From Cunninghamia lanceolata (Eukaryota > Streptophyta > Pinopsida > Cupressales > Cupressaceae), in NCBI GenBank assembly GCA_027924645.1, contig BSBN01000233.1:8078501-8142500 (forward strand): a stretch of 64,000 nucleotides of DNA, read 5' to 3'. The position numbers and the translations under genes are program-made. Of the stretch, positions 45,253 to 57,011 are shown in pieces; position 1 is the first letter of the stretch; each line of letters begins with the position of its first letter. Below the pieces are notes generated by a model. It was not told the DNA's origin and made no database searches. It worked only from the letters and a program-made list of their open reading frames with translations.

Positions 45253-48200
45253 ATGTCGTCATACAAGAAGGATAGTCCAAAGTTTGATGGAACCAACTTT
45301 TCTCTTTGGAAAGGTCGCATGAAATGTCACTTGCAGTGTATGGGAAAGGCGTACTGGTCCATGGTCACAAAAGCATATGTACCTCCACAGGGTGGTCCGA
45401 CAACCCTAAATGAAATCACAGATGTTGAAAACAATCTACGGACCAAAGAGGCTCTTCTAAGTGCATTAACTGACTCAGAGCTCTCAAATGTTATTGACCT
45501 TCCAACTGCCTATGAGATCTAGATTAAACTGGAACTTCTGCATGAAGGAGATGAGTATGTTAAATGTGCAAGGTTACAGAGTCTAAAAGGGAAATTTGAA
45601 AAACTAAAGATGAGAGATGATGAAAATATTACCACTTTTATGCCAAGAGTGAATGAGCTAGTTTGTGGAATTAGAAATTCTGGTGGAGTCTTGGATGAAA
45701 ATGAGATTGATGGTAAGATTCTTAGATCCCTTCCTGCCTCTTACAAAATCAAGGTTGCTGCCATTGATGAATTTAGAGCCCATACAACTATCACAAGAGA
45801 CCAATTGGCTGGCAAACTGGCTACTTTTGAAATGACTGAATTTGGAGATGATCCCCGCAAAACTGAATCTGCATTCAAAGCCAGTGCCTCTATGAAAGGT
45901 AAACATGGATTTGATCCAAGAGAGAACTCATCAAGGAAATTGTCATGGTATGGAAAAGCAAGAAAAGACTTGGAAGAAGAAGAAGTAGAAACTGCTCAAC
46001 TTGAAGCCCTCATTGCAAAGAGATTGCCAAGAGGATCTGGTAAGTATAAAGGAAAATTGCCTTTTAAGTGTTTTAACTGCAATAAGATTGGTCATTTTGC
46101 CTCAAAATGTCCGGAAAGATTTTCAAAGCCAAATCCTAATAGATTAAGGTTCCAAAAGAATTGTTACTATGTTCATGAAGAAGATGATGATGGAGTAACA
46201 GATGATGAATCAGAGGCAGGAAACAAATCTGGAAGTGAATGGGTGTTTATTGCCATCAAGGAAGAAGAACCAATATCCTCTGTATCTATCAATCATAAAG
46301 TTGTAGAAAGAGCTCTGGCTGCCCAAGTTGAAGAAAAGAATGATTGGGTCATTGACAGTGGTTGCTCTCACCACATGACAGGTGAGAAGAATAAGTTCAT
46401 AGATTTGGAAAGGTATGCAGGAGGAGTCGTGAAGTTTGGTGATAATTCAGCTGGTAGAATCAAAGGAAGAGGAACTATTTCTTTTAATGGAAGAAACAAA
46501 ACTGGTAATGTAGTATATGTTGAAGGTTTGAAGCACAATCTTCTTAGTTTGGACAGTTGGTGGACAAAGGCTATGATCTCTGATTCAAGGATGGAAAATG
46601 CAAAATCTTTGAAACATCTGGAACAGAGATTGCATCTGGTACTCAAACTAAAGGTAATATCTTCCGCTTGGTTGGTACTGGTAAAAGCTGCTTATTTGTT
46701 CAAGTTGATCAGAGTTGGTTATGGCATAAAAGGATGTCTCATGTGAATTTTGATAATATCATCAAGATAAGCAATACTCAAGATGTAAGAGATCTTCCAA
46801 AATTGGTGAAACCTACTAATAGCTTGTGCAAGGAATGTCAGTTGGGTAAGATGAGCAGAGTCACATTGAAAAGCAAGGAACTATCTTCTACTAGACTATT
46901 GGACTTAGTTCACACTGGTCTTTGTGGTCCGGCAAGAACCAGAAGTATTCAAGGTGATAGATACTTCATGCTGCTAATAGATGACTATTCTCGGATGATG
47001 TGGGTAACCTTTCTAAAGGAGAAATCAGAAGCTCTTGAGAAATTGAAAATATTCAAGGCTATGGTAGAGAATGAAACAGGAATAAAGTTGAAATGTCTGA
47101 GGTCTGATAGAGGTGGAGAATTCACATCCGATGAGTTCATAGAGTTCTGTGAGAAACATAGAAGTAAGAGACAATTGTCTACTCCGAGGACTCCACAGCA
47201 GAATAGAGTAGTGGAGAGAAAGAACTGGACCATCCAGGAAGCATCTAGGACTATGATGATGGAAGCAAATGTTCCTCAGATCTATTAGAGAGAAGTTGTC
47301 AGCACTGCAGTCTATACTCTTAATCGAGTTCAAATCAGAAGCAATACTGGTAAGACCTCTTATGAACTCTGGTTTGGCATTACTCCTACTATAAGATATT
47401 TCAGAGTCTTTGGTAGCAAGTGTTACGTCAAAAGAGATGAAGATTTAGGCAAGTTTGATGCTAGAAGTGATGAAGGAATATTCTTGGGTTACTCTACTCA
47501 AAGCAAAGCATACCAGTGTTATAACAAGAGACTAAGAAAGATGATAGAAAATACAAATGTGAAGGTTGATGAGAGAATAGAGAAACCCTCAAGGTTTTAT
47601 GAGTATGATGAAGATGATCAGAATGGTGTTCTGGTTCAAGGAGCTCAATCCTCTCCTAAAAGTTAGATTTAGATTGATCCAGTAAATCAGGAAGAAGAGA
47701 TAGGTCTAAATGAGCCTGATCAAGAAGTAGAAGTGCAAAAAACTCCCAAAGTTCCAAGGTATGTAAGACTGAACCACTCTAAAGATCAGATCATAGGTGA
47801 TAAAACCAAAGGTGTGCAAACTAGAAGAAAAATTGCTCAAAATTTAGATGAATATTGTCTGATTTCAAAGATTGAACCTAAGACAATAAATGAAGCCTGC
47901 AATGATGAAAATTGGACCAAAGCAATGGAGGAAGAGTTGATGCAAATTGAGAAAAATCACACTTGGGATCTTGTTCCCAGACCTAGAAACAAGAATGTGA
48001 TTGGAACCAAATGGGTCTTCCGGAACAAACTAAATGAAGTTGGTGAAGTAATCAGAAATAAAGCTAGATTGGTCTGCAAAGGCTACTCTCAAATAGAAGG
48101 AATTGATTTTGAAGAAACCTTTGCTCCGATGGCAATAATTGAAGCAGTCAGATTATTTCTTGCATTTGCTACCTTCAACGATTTCAAGGTGTATCAGATG

Positions 48201-49407
48201 GATGTCAAATCTACTTTCCTAAATGGTGACTTAGAAGAAGAAGTGTACATTAAACAACTAGATGCATTTTAGTTATCTGAGCATGGTGATATGGTCTGCA
48301 AATTAAAGAAGGCACTGTATGGTCTAAAGCAAGCCCCAAGAGCATGGTATGAAAGACTAGACAAATATCTTTTGAAGATTGGTTTCAACAAAGGTACTGC
48401 TGATATAACCTATATTTCAAAATTGATCATGAAAACATCTTGATTGTTGAAGTATTTGTTGATGATATCATCTTTGGAGGAAGAGACAGTATGTGTAAAA
48501 CCTTTGCAAATTAAATGAAAAGTGAGTTTGAAATGTCAATGCTCGGTGAAATAAAATTCTTCTTGGGTCTGCAAATTACTTAGACAAATAAAGGAATCTT
48601 TATCTCTCAGACCAAATATGTGAAAGAATTGTTGAGGAAATTTGAAATGGAGGATTCAAAGCCAATGAACACTCCCATGGCAACCGGATGTAAGTTGAGC
48701 AAAGATGATGACTCTCCTAAGATAGATCAGATAAAGTACAGATCAATGATTGGAGGATTATTATATCTGACTTAAACTAGACTAGATATAATGCAGGCTA
48801 TTGGTCTTGTGGCAAGATTCCAGGCTGATCCTAGAGAATCTCATGTCATGGCAATCAAAAGAATTTTTAGGTACTTAAAGGGAATAGTTGAGTTGGTCTA
48901 TGGTATCCTAGAGATCATAATTTTTCTCTTCATGCATATACAGATGCAGATTGGGCAGGAGATGTGGATGATAGGAAGAGTATAAGTGGAGGAGCATTCT
49001 ATTTGGGAAAAAGGTTGGTTTCTTGGCTAAGCAAGAAACAAGAGGCAATATCCCTATCTACAATTGAAGCAGAATACATTGCAGCAGCAGGTAGTTGCAC
49101 TCAAGTTTTGTGGATGAAGCAGATGCTAAGAGATATTCAAGTAGAATATGAGGAGCCTATCATAATTTTCTGTGATAGTTCAAGTGCAATAAATATTTCT
49201 AAGAATCCGGTGTTGCATTCTAAGACTAAGCATATATCTATCAAGTTTCACTTTCTTAGAGAGAAAGTGAACAAGGGTGAAGTTAGATTGGAGTATGTGC
49301 CCTCCAAGAATCAACTTGCAGATATTTTTACTAAACCTCTTCCCAAGGACTCTTTTGAGTATCTTAGGGAGAAGTTAGGGGTTATTGCCCCTCTGGTGAT
49401 GGACTAG
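45253..49407 (+). pseudogene. copia B gag-pol polyprotein
   Basis: Start at 45253 (MSSYKKDSPKFDG), matching C; the in-frame ATG at 45238 is an alternative. In order: UBN2-type Gag; knuckle CFNCNKIGHFASKC (about 46075-46115); protease WVIDSGCSHHMTG (46345); GAG-pre-integrase WHKRMSHVNF; integrase (DLVHTGLCGP, DDYSRMMWVTF, SDRGGEF, TPQQNRVVERKN); RT ([52 protein letters not shown] near 48460); RNase H (DDRKSISGGAFYL, AEYIAA, FCDSSSAI, LADIFTKPLP), ending TAG at 49405-49407. Damage: TAG at 45520; a one-base deletion near 46548; TAG at 47286, 47664, 47670 and 48270; a frameshift near 48410; TAA/TAG between 48510 and 48776; and a frameshift near 48905. Not functional. Confidence 0.94.
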
Positions 49408-49537
49408 GATGCACTGATGTGCATCAATCCTGTGGATATCATAGTCATATCATGTGATCCAGATTGATGATAAGGGAGCTGCTACTCAGGGGGAGCAGCT
49501 GGTATGTTATGAAGTAGTGAAGTTAAAAGTATGAGCC

Positions 49538-49773
49538 CTTTGCCATTGATGTCAAAGGGGGAGAGAAGACATGTGAAAAATAAGTGGTTGTTGATCAAAG
49601 GGGAGCAATAAATGAAGAGAAAACATGTGAATGACTGCTGTTGACAGGGGGAGTTGTGACAGTAAGGAGAAGTTCTTGTCTTGATAGTTTTTTACATCAT
49701 ATGTTGCCATCAATGACAAAGGGGGAGATTGTTGCAAGTATGGGTTTAACTAGTGTTGTCATTGATGTCAACA
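49538..49773 (+). promoter_or_regulatory. PPT cluster and PPT-spanning inverted repeat of B
   Basis: Purine tracts at about 49554-49565, 49599-49607 and 49645-49652, and the terminal PPT AAAGGGGGAGAT (49718-49729). TGTTGCCATCAATGAC (49702-49717) is complementary to GTCATTGATGTCAACA (49758-49773) with one mismatch, forming a hairpin around the PPT and start of U3. A direct copy of the U3 arm (TGCCATTGATGTCAAAG) precedes the first tract. Confidence 0.85.
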
Positions 49774-50968
49774 TACTCATGTTGTATTAATGAGAAGGAT
49801 TAGATGAGCTGTGTGCTGAGGATATTGAGAAAATAAGTCTCAATCAGGAACAATGAAGAACAGTGATGACAAGAAGGTAAAAGTCCTCAATAGGTTGAGG
49901 ATCAGAGGATGCGGTTTAAAGGGTTTATATATATAAGTCTCGAGATGCTCTAGTCAAGATTTTAGAGGTCCACATGAAGATATGAAGAAGTTATGGTCGC
50001 TCAAGTAGAACCGGTTTCGACAAGTGTTCAGAGGTGATAGAGTGCCACAGATAGGTCTGGTGAGATCCAGTATTTCATTATCTCATTCTGTAGATCTGAG
50101 GGAGTGTTAAGGACATCCCTATGAAGTATCAACTAGATTAGTTCATGGGTTGATGGTCCAGAAGAGCCTATTCATTTGTGACAGTGATGACAAACTATGT
50201 TCTTGTAGCTTCGGATGAAGGAGAGAAGAATTCCAGTAGGATGTTGAAGTGCAAATGTTTTTGGTGATTCAAGGAAGGTTATGATGATCGTTGGATCATG
50301 TCCAGTTAATGTTGGTGGTCCGCATTGAAGTTAGAGTTTGCATTTGAGGAATAACCATAGATATTAGTGTTCTTCTTGAGACTAGCCGACCGGATGTATT
50401 ACACATCTTGCAGATGTTCTTGTAGGTGTTTTCCGACTTAGATGATTGTTCCTAAGTCGATGCCTTGTATAAATAAGGGATTGTGAATTCATTTTGAAGT
50501 GTGTCTTGTGGTGATGAGTGTGTGGTAGTGAAGAGAAATGTGAAAGGAAGAACAGAAGTATTGGGCTTAAATGGAACTGATTCAATCATGCTAAAGATGC
50601 TATTCTCCAGTTCATAAGGGTGATACTTATTCCTTTGTAGACAGTGTGTCTCTTGTAGGCAGTGACCCTCTTGTGAGCAGTGTGCTCAGGCAGTGAGCCC
50701 TAATTGGGATGTGCCATTTTGTTCTTTCTATTCTTCTAACAGAAAATACATTCTTGCGTTAATCACCCCGTGGTTTTTCCCTTAACAGGGTTTTCCACGT
50801 CAAAATCTTGGTGTCATATGTGTTGATATGTTTCTTCTTTTGATTTGAATGCATTATGGTTCATGATTAATATTATGCTAATCACTAAAGAAGATTCAAG
50901 TGTTTGAAAGAGAAAGTTTCGTACAACTGATTCACCCCCCCTCTCAATTGTATGCCCTAAGTCTAACA
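49730..50968 (+). repeat. 3' LTR of copia B
   Basis: Same ends as the 5' LTR. TATAAA at 50468-50473. Followed by the TSD GTTCA. Confidence 0.96.
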
Positions 50969-50973
50969 GTTCA

Positions 50974-52128
50974 TTGCATTATAACTTCTAGGTTATAAGC
51001 TATATCAGACCTATATTATATACTCTTATTACATTGCCTAACTCCAGAAAACCTTATCTAGATATATCTCTGCTTCATTCCATATCACCACCTATTGCTC
51101 CACTTACACTAGTGTCCTCCTCATCCATCTCCAAGCCCCTCAAGACAACGGTGAAAGACCAATCCACTTCTGTCACTTCAGACACACCTACAACCAATTT
51201 CAGGAAATTAACACCCCACTTTTCTTTCTACCTTCATGCTATTTCATCATGACCCACCACTACAATTACAAATAGAGCCCATGGCTCATTGTAGGAGGCA
51301 TAAATAACTGTCCAAGTACCTCTATTAGTCACAAAACCTAGCACCACTACCATTGCATCTAGAACCTCCTTCAATCAACCACGCCATCTAGGGTATACCA
51401 ATGCTTCCATTACCACCCTAATAACCTCTTTCAATTCCCCTAAGTCCAATAAAATAGCAAACAACATTGAAGAGTTGTCAATGTTTACCCAACACCTATG
51501 GGAGGTGGCAATAAAGCACTCTACTTAAATATCATCCATTTTAATGGTCAAATAGTCAATAGCAATTTTACATATCATTCACAATAAAAAGTGGTAAATA
51601 TCTGTCCTTTTTTTATTGGTCAAAATTGACCTTTGACTATTGAAGTGGATGATATTTAAGAATAACTGCAGGAAAGGCATCTCAAAGGATCATTTGAATG
51701 GCATGTATAATGATTCCTGACTTGGTCTTGAAGATCTTTTTCAGCCTATCATCTAAGATGCCCCCCCTTAAATCCATCTACCACTTCTTAACCTTCAAAC
51801 CCTCCATTAAATAGATAGTTACCATTGTTGTTTCAAATGAGGGCTGAAAACATAATAAATCTATTGCTAACACAAATGGTATGCAATAATCATTAATGCT
51901 TCATCCCTTCATGCTACCACCTTCATCCTTAACCAACTAATCCTTCACAAAGTTTAATTGTTTATAATAAAACTTTCATTTCCAAGGGTGTGAAGGGAAT
52001 GATTCACTAGCTCCAAATTCTCCCAATCTCTCACATTATTTGTGATGAAGTAATTGAGTTGCATGGCAATTTCCACATTGGTGTATGAATTGACCTCCAT
52101 GTTCACCTCCCAAAAGACATGTGACACA
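50974..52128. other. Noncoding spacer with a small foldback
   Basis: The ORF at 51034-51252 and its downstream continuation are Pro/Ser/Thr-rich but match no family. Apart from the inverted repeat at 51524-51660, nothing is recognised. Confidence 0.5.
51524..51660. mobile_element. Small foldback / MITE-like element (137 bp)
   Basis: CTTAAATATCATCCATT at the left is matched by the inverse AGTGGATGATATTTAAG at the right (one mismatch). Inner arms continue with AATGGTCAAATAGTCAAT against ATTGACCTTTGACTATTG, imperfectly. No TSD is clear, so its class is undecided. Confidence 0.6.
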
Positions 52129-52511
52129 TGTTAGTGATTGTAGCTGTGAGAGGCATTTTATAAGAGAAAAGTAATGCAAAGACTAGTCGGCCATAGCAGC
52201 AGGTTCATCAATTTGGTATATATAGGAGATAGAATCTCCTTATTTTGATATATTCAATACAATTACTCCATTCTATTTCTGTAGTAGAAGGTTGGCATTA
52301 TTCAACAGTAGATCCATTTCAAGGAGAAGTAACATTAGTTATTATATGAGACTCGGCCTTGTCTAGGGCTTGATTTCTTTGTATGTAGTTTCTGCTTTTT
52401 CTCTCTCAAGTAGGAGGGTTTTCCCAGGGTAAATTATTGTATTCATTGATATGTGTTTTTGTATTTTTGCTTATTTCATTTCAAATCATAAAACTAATAT
52501 GGTATGAGAGC
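52129..52511 (+). mobile_element. copia-type LTR J (371 bp) followed by a PBS
   Basis: TGTTAGTGATTG at 52129 to AAACTAATA at 52499 (CTAACA with one C-to-T change mirrors TGTTAG). TGGTATGAGAGC (52500-52511) directly abuts it and differs from the Met-type PBS by one base. A TATATATAGGAG promoter-like box is at about 52215. Because the PBS is present this is a 5' LTR plus internal sequence, not a solo LTR. No 3' LTR was found. Confidence 0.68.
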
Positions 52512-52768
52512 GGGTCTAAGAAAAGATCTGATCAGTTTTGTTTAAGCAATCAAGTCAACTTTTCATCTAGGGAAAATCTTGAAGGCAAAGTATTGCAGAT
52601 CTAAAGTTGCCGCTAGAGGCTAATGTTGCTCTTGGAAAGTAAAACAAGGTCTCTCAGTTTGTGGATACAAGTGTTCTGATTGCTTTTGGAGATGTGTGTT
52701 GGAGAGAAGGCATAGTGATGACCATTCTTGCATGGGGAGTCATTCGTGCATAAAATGTTGCAGTTGCT

Positions 52769-52951
52769 GTGCCCAAGAAGGAGACAACTACAAGGATGGT
52801 TTTCACCAAGGATGGATTGCAAGTTCACTACCGGGGTGTGAGGAAAAGGTCGTGGGGTCGATTCACAGTAGAGATCAGAGATCTGTTGATCATGATGTTA
52901 GTCATAAACAAACATAGAATAAAAGTACACATTAACCTTTACTCATCTTGA
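52769..52951 (+). pseudogene. AP2/ERF transcription-factor gene fragment
   Basis: MPKKETTTRMVFTKDGLQV leads into HYRGVRKRSWGRFTVEIRD (52826-52882), the first half of the AP2/ERF DNA-binding domain, which normally reads YRGVR-RPWGR-AAEIRDP. The DNA-contacting Arg and Trp residues of the first strands are kept. The protein then leaves the family pattern (LLIMMLVINKHR) and stops at 52949-52951, so the second half (WLGTF-T-EEAA-AYD) is missing. It lies about 260 bp downstream of the LTR J PBS in the same orientation. It is either a captured host-gene piece inside element J or a decayed ERF gene next to a truncated element. Confidence 0.72.
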
Positions 52952-53564
52952 AAGATATGATGAATTCAGAGAATTCATGATCTCAAGTCTCCGTTGATTA
53001 GTTCTTAATCTCCTGACGTTACTCAGAGGTTGATGTGTGTTGTTGTTTCCATTTTGGGGCCTTACGTAGAACTCATCAGTAAGATATTGTTTCTTGTAAT
53101 GATGTTGTAAAGATAGTTATTCTACACAGGATATACTTCAAATATTATGTCTATCTTCAAAACTTTGCATGATATTTGTCATTGTGACATGCTTTAACCT
53201 CAAATATGCTGAATATGTTCATTTATCTATGGGATGTCTGCATATTTGTACTATTTGCTTAAGATTGTCAGTTTGTAATTGTGATGATGAAATTCTCTGA
53301 AATTTAAAGAAATTGAAAGAAATACTTCAAATTAAAGTTGAACCTTTAGTTATTGATCCACATACATACTTGATACTATCATGAGGAGAAGAAATCAAAC
53401 CATATGTTCACCAGGATATTCCACAGCTAGATACAGTTGATGCAAACTTCAGAGGATGATGAATGAAAACAATACATGCAAAATGATGAGCACTCCAAGG
53501 GACGCAGAAAATCAAAGCACATATCCAAAATTTAGACACAGATTACTCAAGATTTATGAAGATT
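52952..53564. other. Noncoding stretch between AP2 fragment and gypsy G
   Basis: No coding signal. The ORF at 53456-53641 crosses the proposed G border and is chance. It may be internal sequence of J or gene-flanking DNA. Confidence 0.5.
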
Positions 53565-54606
53565 TGTGTATACGCCTAAAAATGACACAAATCATCCTAA
53601 ATAAATATTCTAAATATTTATTCCCTTCTTCTATTAATTAAATAAATATTCTAAATTTATTTAATCGATTCACTGTTCCATAATTAAATAAATTCTATTT
53701 ATTTAATTAAAATCCTTCCATTTGTCCTTCACAATTAAATAATTATAAATTATTTAATTAAGCCTAATTCCTCTATCCTAAGTTCTAAATTCAAAAATCC
53801 ACATCACCTTTACACCTCACCTTTTCCACCTCACCTTGTCCACCTCATCAGGTTGCACATGTAATTAAATATATTTAATATTTAATTATCTTATTTTCCC
53901 TCACCCACATGGCCTATTTCTTCTCCAATCAGAGGTCAGTTAACCAATCAATCAAGTCTGTTAACTAACCTGTCAGTTGAGTCAAATCCTCAATCAATCC
54001 AGTCAGTTCCACAATCCACTCTTCTAACTGATCAATCAAGTCTGTTAACAGACCAGTCAATGGAGTTAACTCTCCAATCAGTTTTGTCACATCCCACCTT
54101 TCATGATGGAGCTGGGACACTTGTCACATCTCCACTGGTTGCACATTCCTCAACCATCCTCAACCGTTGATCTTCATATCTTCTCTCAACCGTTGATTCC
54201 TATTCCTCCGGGTCTATAAATGAAGCTTCATCCCTTCATTCTAATCATCCAGGCTTTTGACATCGTTACTCTGCAGAAATATCACCAGCGCGCCTTTGGC
54301 ACCCATTTGTCATCCACAAGCTTGAGATCACCATTGTTGCATTGGAGCTCACCTTCATTGCATATCACACTACAGCCGTTCACCATCGACTTCCTCCAAC
54401 AGCTTTTAAAAGATTGCACTCTCTGAGGGCTCATCTCATCTGCGAAAGGACGATTCGTGATAGGCGAACAACAGAAGTTTCAAAACGGAAGAGGTTTGCT
54501 GTGTTTGTTCGGTGCTTTGTTCATTTGAATCTTCTTTGTTTCTCTATTTTGTTGATGTTTGGGTCATCTGTTATTCATTTGATTGATACACTATTTTACC
54601 CTCACA
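53565..54606 (+). repeat. 5' LTR of gypsy G (about 1042 bp; left end inferred)
   Basis: The right end is CCCTCACA at 54606, four bases before the PBS. The left end is placed at TGTGTATACGCC (53565) because TGTG mirrors CACA; the second LTR is outside the window, so this is tentative. The U3 start is rich in AAATAAATATT/AATTTATTTAAT inverted blocks (53600-53760). TATAAA is at 54215-54220 with pyrimidine-rich sequence around the likely start near 54245. Confidence 0.65.
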
Positions 54607-54610
54607 TTTT

Positions 54611-54628
54611 TGGCGCCCACCGTGGGGC
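54611..54628 (+). other. Primer-binding site of gypsy G
   Basis: TGGCGCCCACCGTGGGGC, the 3'-CCA-complement type PBS common in plant gypsy elements, after a TTTT spacer. I do not assign the tRNA. Confidence 0.85.
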
Positions 54629-54699
54629 CGTTGCCCCTTTATTTTACCATTTTTGAGCTTTTTTGAAGGCAGAATTCCGTACAGACCCCGCAGAGTCAC

Positions 54700-55070
54700 G
54701 CACAGGTTCTTTCGGCGCATCTGTTCATTTTTACGGCACTTTTGAAGACTGTTACGGCGCTTTTGTAAAACTGCGCATTTGTTGACTGTAACGACGCTTT
54801 TATAGACTGTTGCTGTGCTTTTGTTGAAACTGCGCATTTGTTGATTTTTGCTGCGCTTTCATATAATATTGCTGCGCATGCGTTAAAACGGCGCATCCGT
54901 TGTATGTTACGGCGCTTATGACGACTGTTGCTGCGCATACGTTAAAACTGCGCATCTGTTCATTTTAACGGCGCATCTGTTCATTTTTACGGCGCATTCG
55001 TTAATGTTGCGCTTCTGTTGATCACTTCTGCGCATCTGATCACTGAAGCTGCGCATTTGTAACTGACTCA
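54700..55070. repeat. GCGC-box repeat field 1 in the leader of G
   Basis: About 18 units of roughly 20 bp sharing (C/G)(T/G)GCGCATCTGTT or (C)GGCGCTTTTG, separated by short T-rich spacers such as TTGACTG or TTCATTTTTA. Units vary by point changes and small indels. The minus-strand ORFs here (54571-54938) are periodic by-products. Confidence 0.88.
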
Positions 55071-55320
55071 GGTTTTGGTTCTTTTCTAGGGTATTTTGCT
55101 AACGCTAACCCTTTTGCAGGTGTTTGCTGGAGCAGTTTTGCAGGTTAGGCTCGGGTTCAGTTACATGTAGTTGCATCTAACTAGCTCACCTTTCATTTTC
55201 TGGGAAAGAGTAAAATGACTGTTCATTACAAATCTTCATCTAGTCTTAATTAGGGAGGAAGTAACTGGTTTATTTCATGCTTGCATTGCAAACAAACTTC
55301 CAAGTTATTACTATCTAAAA

Positions 55321-55600
55321 CTTAAAATTGAACTCACAACTGCATTCTGGAGTTAAAATGAACCATTGCTATATCGTGAGACCTGAATTTCAAAGTTAAC
55401 AATCTCGTGCAACGTGAACTTAAAATTGAACTCACAACTGCATTCTGGAGTTAAAATGAACCATTGCTATATCGTGAGACCTGAATTTCAAAGTTAACAA
55501 TCTCGCGCAACGTGGATTTAAAATTGGACTCACAACTACTTTCTGGGACTTAAAATTGAACCACTGCAATATTGTCAAAATCACTTCAAAGTTTTGTTTG
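55321..55600. repeat. 98-bp tandem triplication in the leader of G
   Basis: CTTAAAATTG starts at 55321 and 55419 and its variant TTTAAAATTG at 55517, an exact 98-bp period. Copies 1 and 2 are nearly identical (TATATCGTGAGACC, AACAATCTCG); copy 3 has diverged and gained an extra ACTTAAAATTG. Confidence 0.92.
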
Positions 55601-55744
55601 ACTAGCTTAGCCCATTTAGTTTTTATCTTTTTAACTAGGGTGGATTAAATCAGTGTATTCTGTGTTTGCGAATGACAATAGGCTTATGCTCTCCCCTCTT
55701 CTGGGTGATCAGAATGCCAGACTTGTCATTCTACTTGTCTAACC

Positions 55745-56050
55745 TTTAGGAGGGGCCTGCCCTTGGATGCACGCTTGTCCAAGCGGGAACGACCCTGAGT
55801 GGTAACAGGCTAACGCCAAGCCCTACCGAGCCACTTAAAATAAATTGTGCTTGAGGTGAAAACCTCCTGCAACGAGTGCTGTTATGTTACACCGACGGCC
55901 AACCTCCCCCAAAACCCTCTCAGGCGCAACCCTGTGAGGCTGGGAGACTCCATAACGGAGAGTAGCGCCGCCGCACGTGTAACCACTTGAACGGTTGCCC
56001 GAATTACAAACCTCTTGTTTTAGTGGCCCAAATCCCTTATAATCCATTTC
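55745..56050 (+). ncRNA. GC-rich structured block in the leader of G
   Basis: It stands out from AT-rich flanks and contains perfect small hairpins: CGCTTG-TC-CAAGCG (55772-55785) and GAGGT-GAAA-ACCTC (55853-55866), the latter with a GNRA tetraloop. Also present are AGGG-GCCTG-CCCT (55751-55763) and a CTCAGG/CC-TGAG pair near 55919-55940. Position between PBS and gag fits a packaging/dimerisation region or translation element; function is inferred only. Confidence 0.5.
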
Positions 56051-56254
56051 TCGCCTAGGATTTTGTACTTGCTTTTGTCCAAAATAGAGTCGAAAAACTA
56101 CAAAAACAATGAAAAACTACAAAACATTCTTTGTGCTTGCTGTGTTTTCTTGCTAAATTAATTCATAAAATCATATCAGGAAGACTTATTCCAGCCAAAA
56201 ATTACCCAAAAAACAGAGAAAAATCCCAAAAATTTGCCCAAAAATACCAGAACT

Positions 56255-56535
56255 GCGCATATATCCATTTCTGCGGTGCATATACAGCGACTTGCTGCGC
56301 TTTTGTACCGACTTACGGCGCTTTTGTACTTTCTGCTGCGCATATACTCTGTTCTGCTGCGCTTTTTCAGCGACTTGCTGCACATATACGCCGACCTGCT
56401 GCGCATATACTTTTCTGCTGCGCATTTGCATACTGTTACCGCGCATACATACCTCACCAGAGCGGTGCTTATACTACGACTTACTGCGCATTTACCTATT
56501 CTTGCTGCGCATCTGTTTCTGCGCATGTGTGACAG
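56255..56535. repeat. GCGC-box repeat field 2 in the leader of G
   Basis: About 14 units related to field 1, here mostly CTGCGCATATAC, CTGCGCTTTTGTAC and variants, with spacers CGACTTG or TTCTG. ORFs on both strands at 56131-56744 and 56176-56526 are by-products of the period. Confidence 0.87.
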
Positions 56536-57011
56536 TGAGCATCTGCTCTATTTTTGAGAAATTTTCGTCAGTTGTTCAGAGTACCCATTTCAGCCTAGTT
56601 CCATTTTCCGAGGTCAGAATCAACCTTGCAGTCAACTTTCACACATTTCACCCGTTTCTCTCTCTTTCGACGGTCGTCCCCATCACCTTCTGTCCTGGTC
56701 ACTCTTACCCCATCGTCATTCTGTCCCATACCGATTCGACATAGGTCCTTCTTTAGTGAGTTCACGTAAGCCTAGTAGGTCACAGTACCTTTTGCTAGTA
56801 GTCTTGTTGGACGACTCAGCCCTACACAGTGAGACTGGTATCGACTACCCTTGCTAGTGGCTAGAGTCTTGTGTCAACCGTCTTACCTGAAGTCATTGAG
56901 CGAGAGAACCCTTTGTCCAAGTCTTGTCCTAGATATCCCATTCATTACAGTCTTAGTCGGCATCTTGCCAAAATTTCTAATCCTTGTCCATTCCGTCCCA
57001 CCCCACCTTGC

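Larger units (their letters stand above)
43957..50968 (+). mobile_element. Ty1/copia element B, complete structure (7012 bp), decayed
   Basis: Two 1239-bp LTRs (43957-45195, 49730-50968), TSD GTTCA (43952-43956 and 50969-50973), Met-type PBS, gag-pol in copia order and a PPT. Same family as C at the left edge. The LTRs differ at about 8% over the first 440 bp compared by eye, so this is an older insertion than A. Confidence 0.96.

Noticed and set aside
51034..51252. Pro/Ser-rich ORF as a host gene
   Set aside because: Single short ORF, no domain; downstream continuation is full of stops.
55745..56050. Possible rRNA or tRNA fragment
   Set aside because: GC-rich and hairpin-forming, but no recognisable rRNA helix order or tRNA cloverleaf could be traced.
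54571..56744. Overlapping ORFs on both strands in the G leader
   Set aside because: Their length comes from the periodic GCGC boxes, which lack stops in several frames; no family resemblance.
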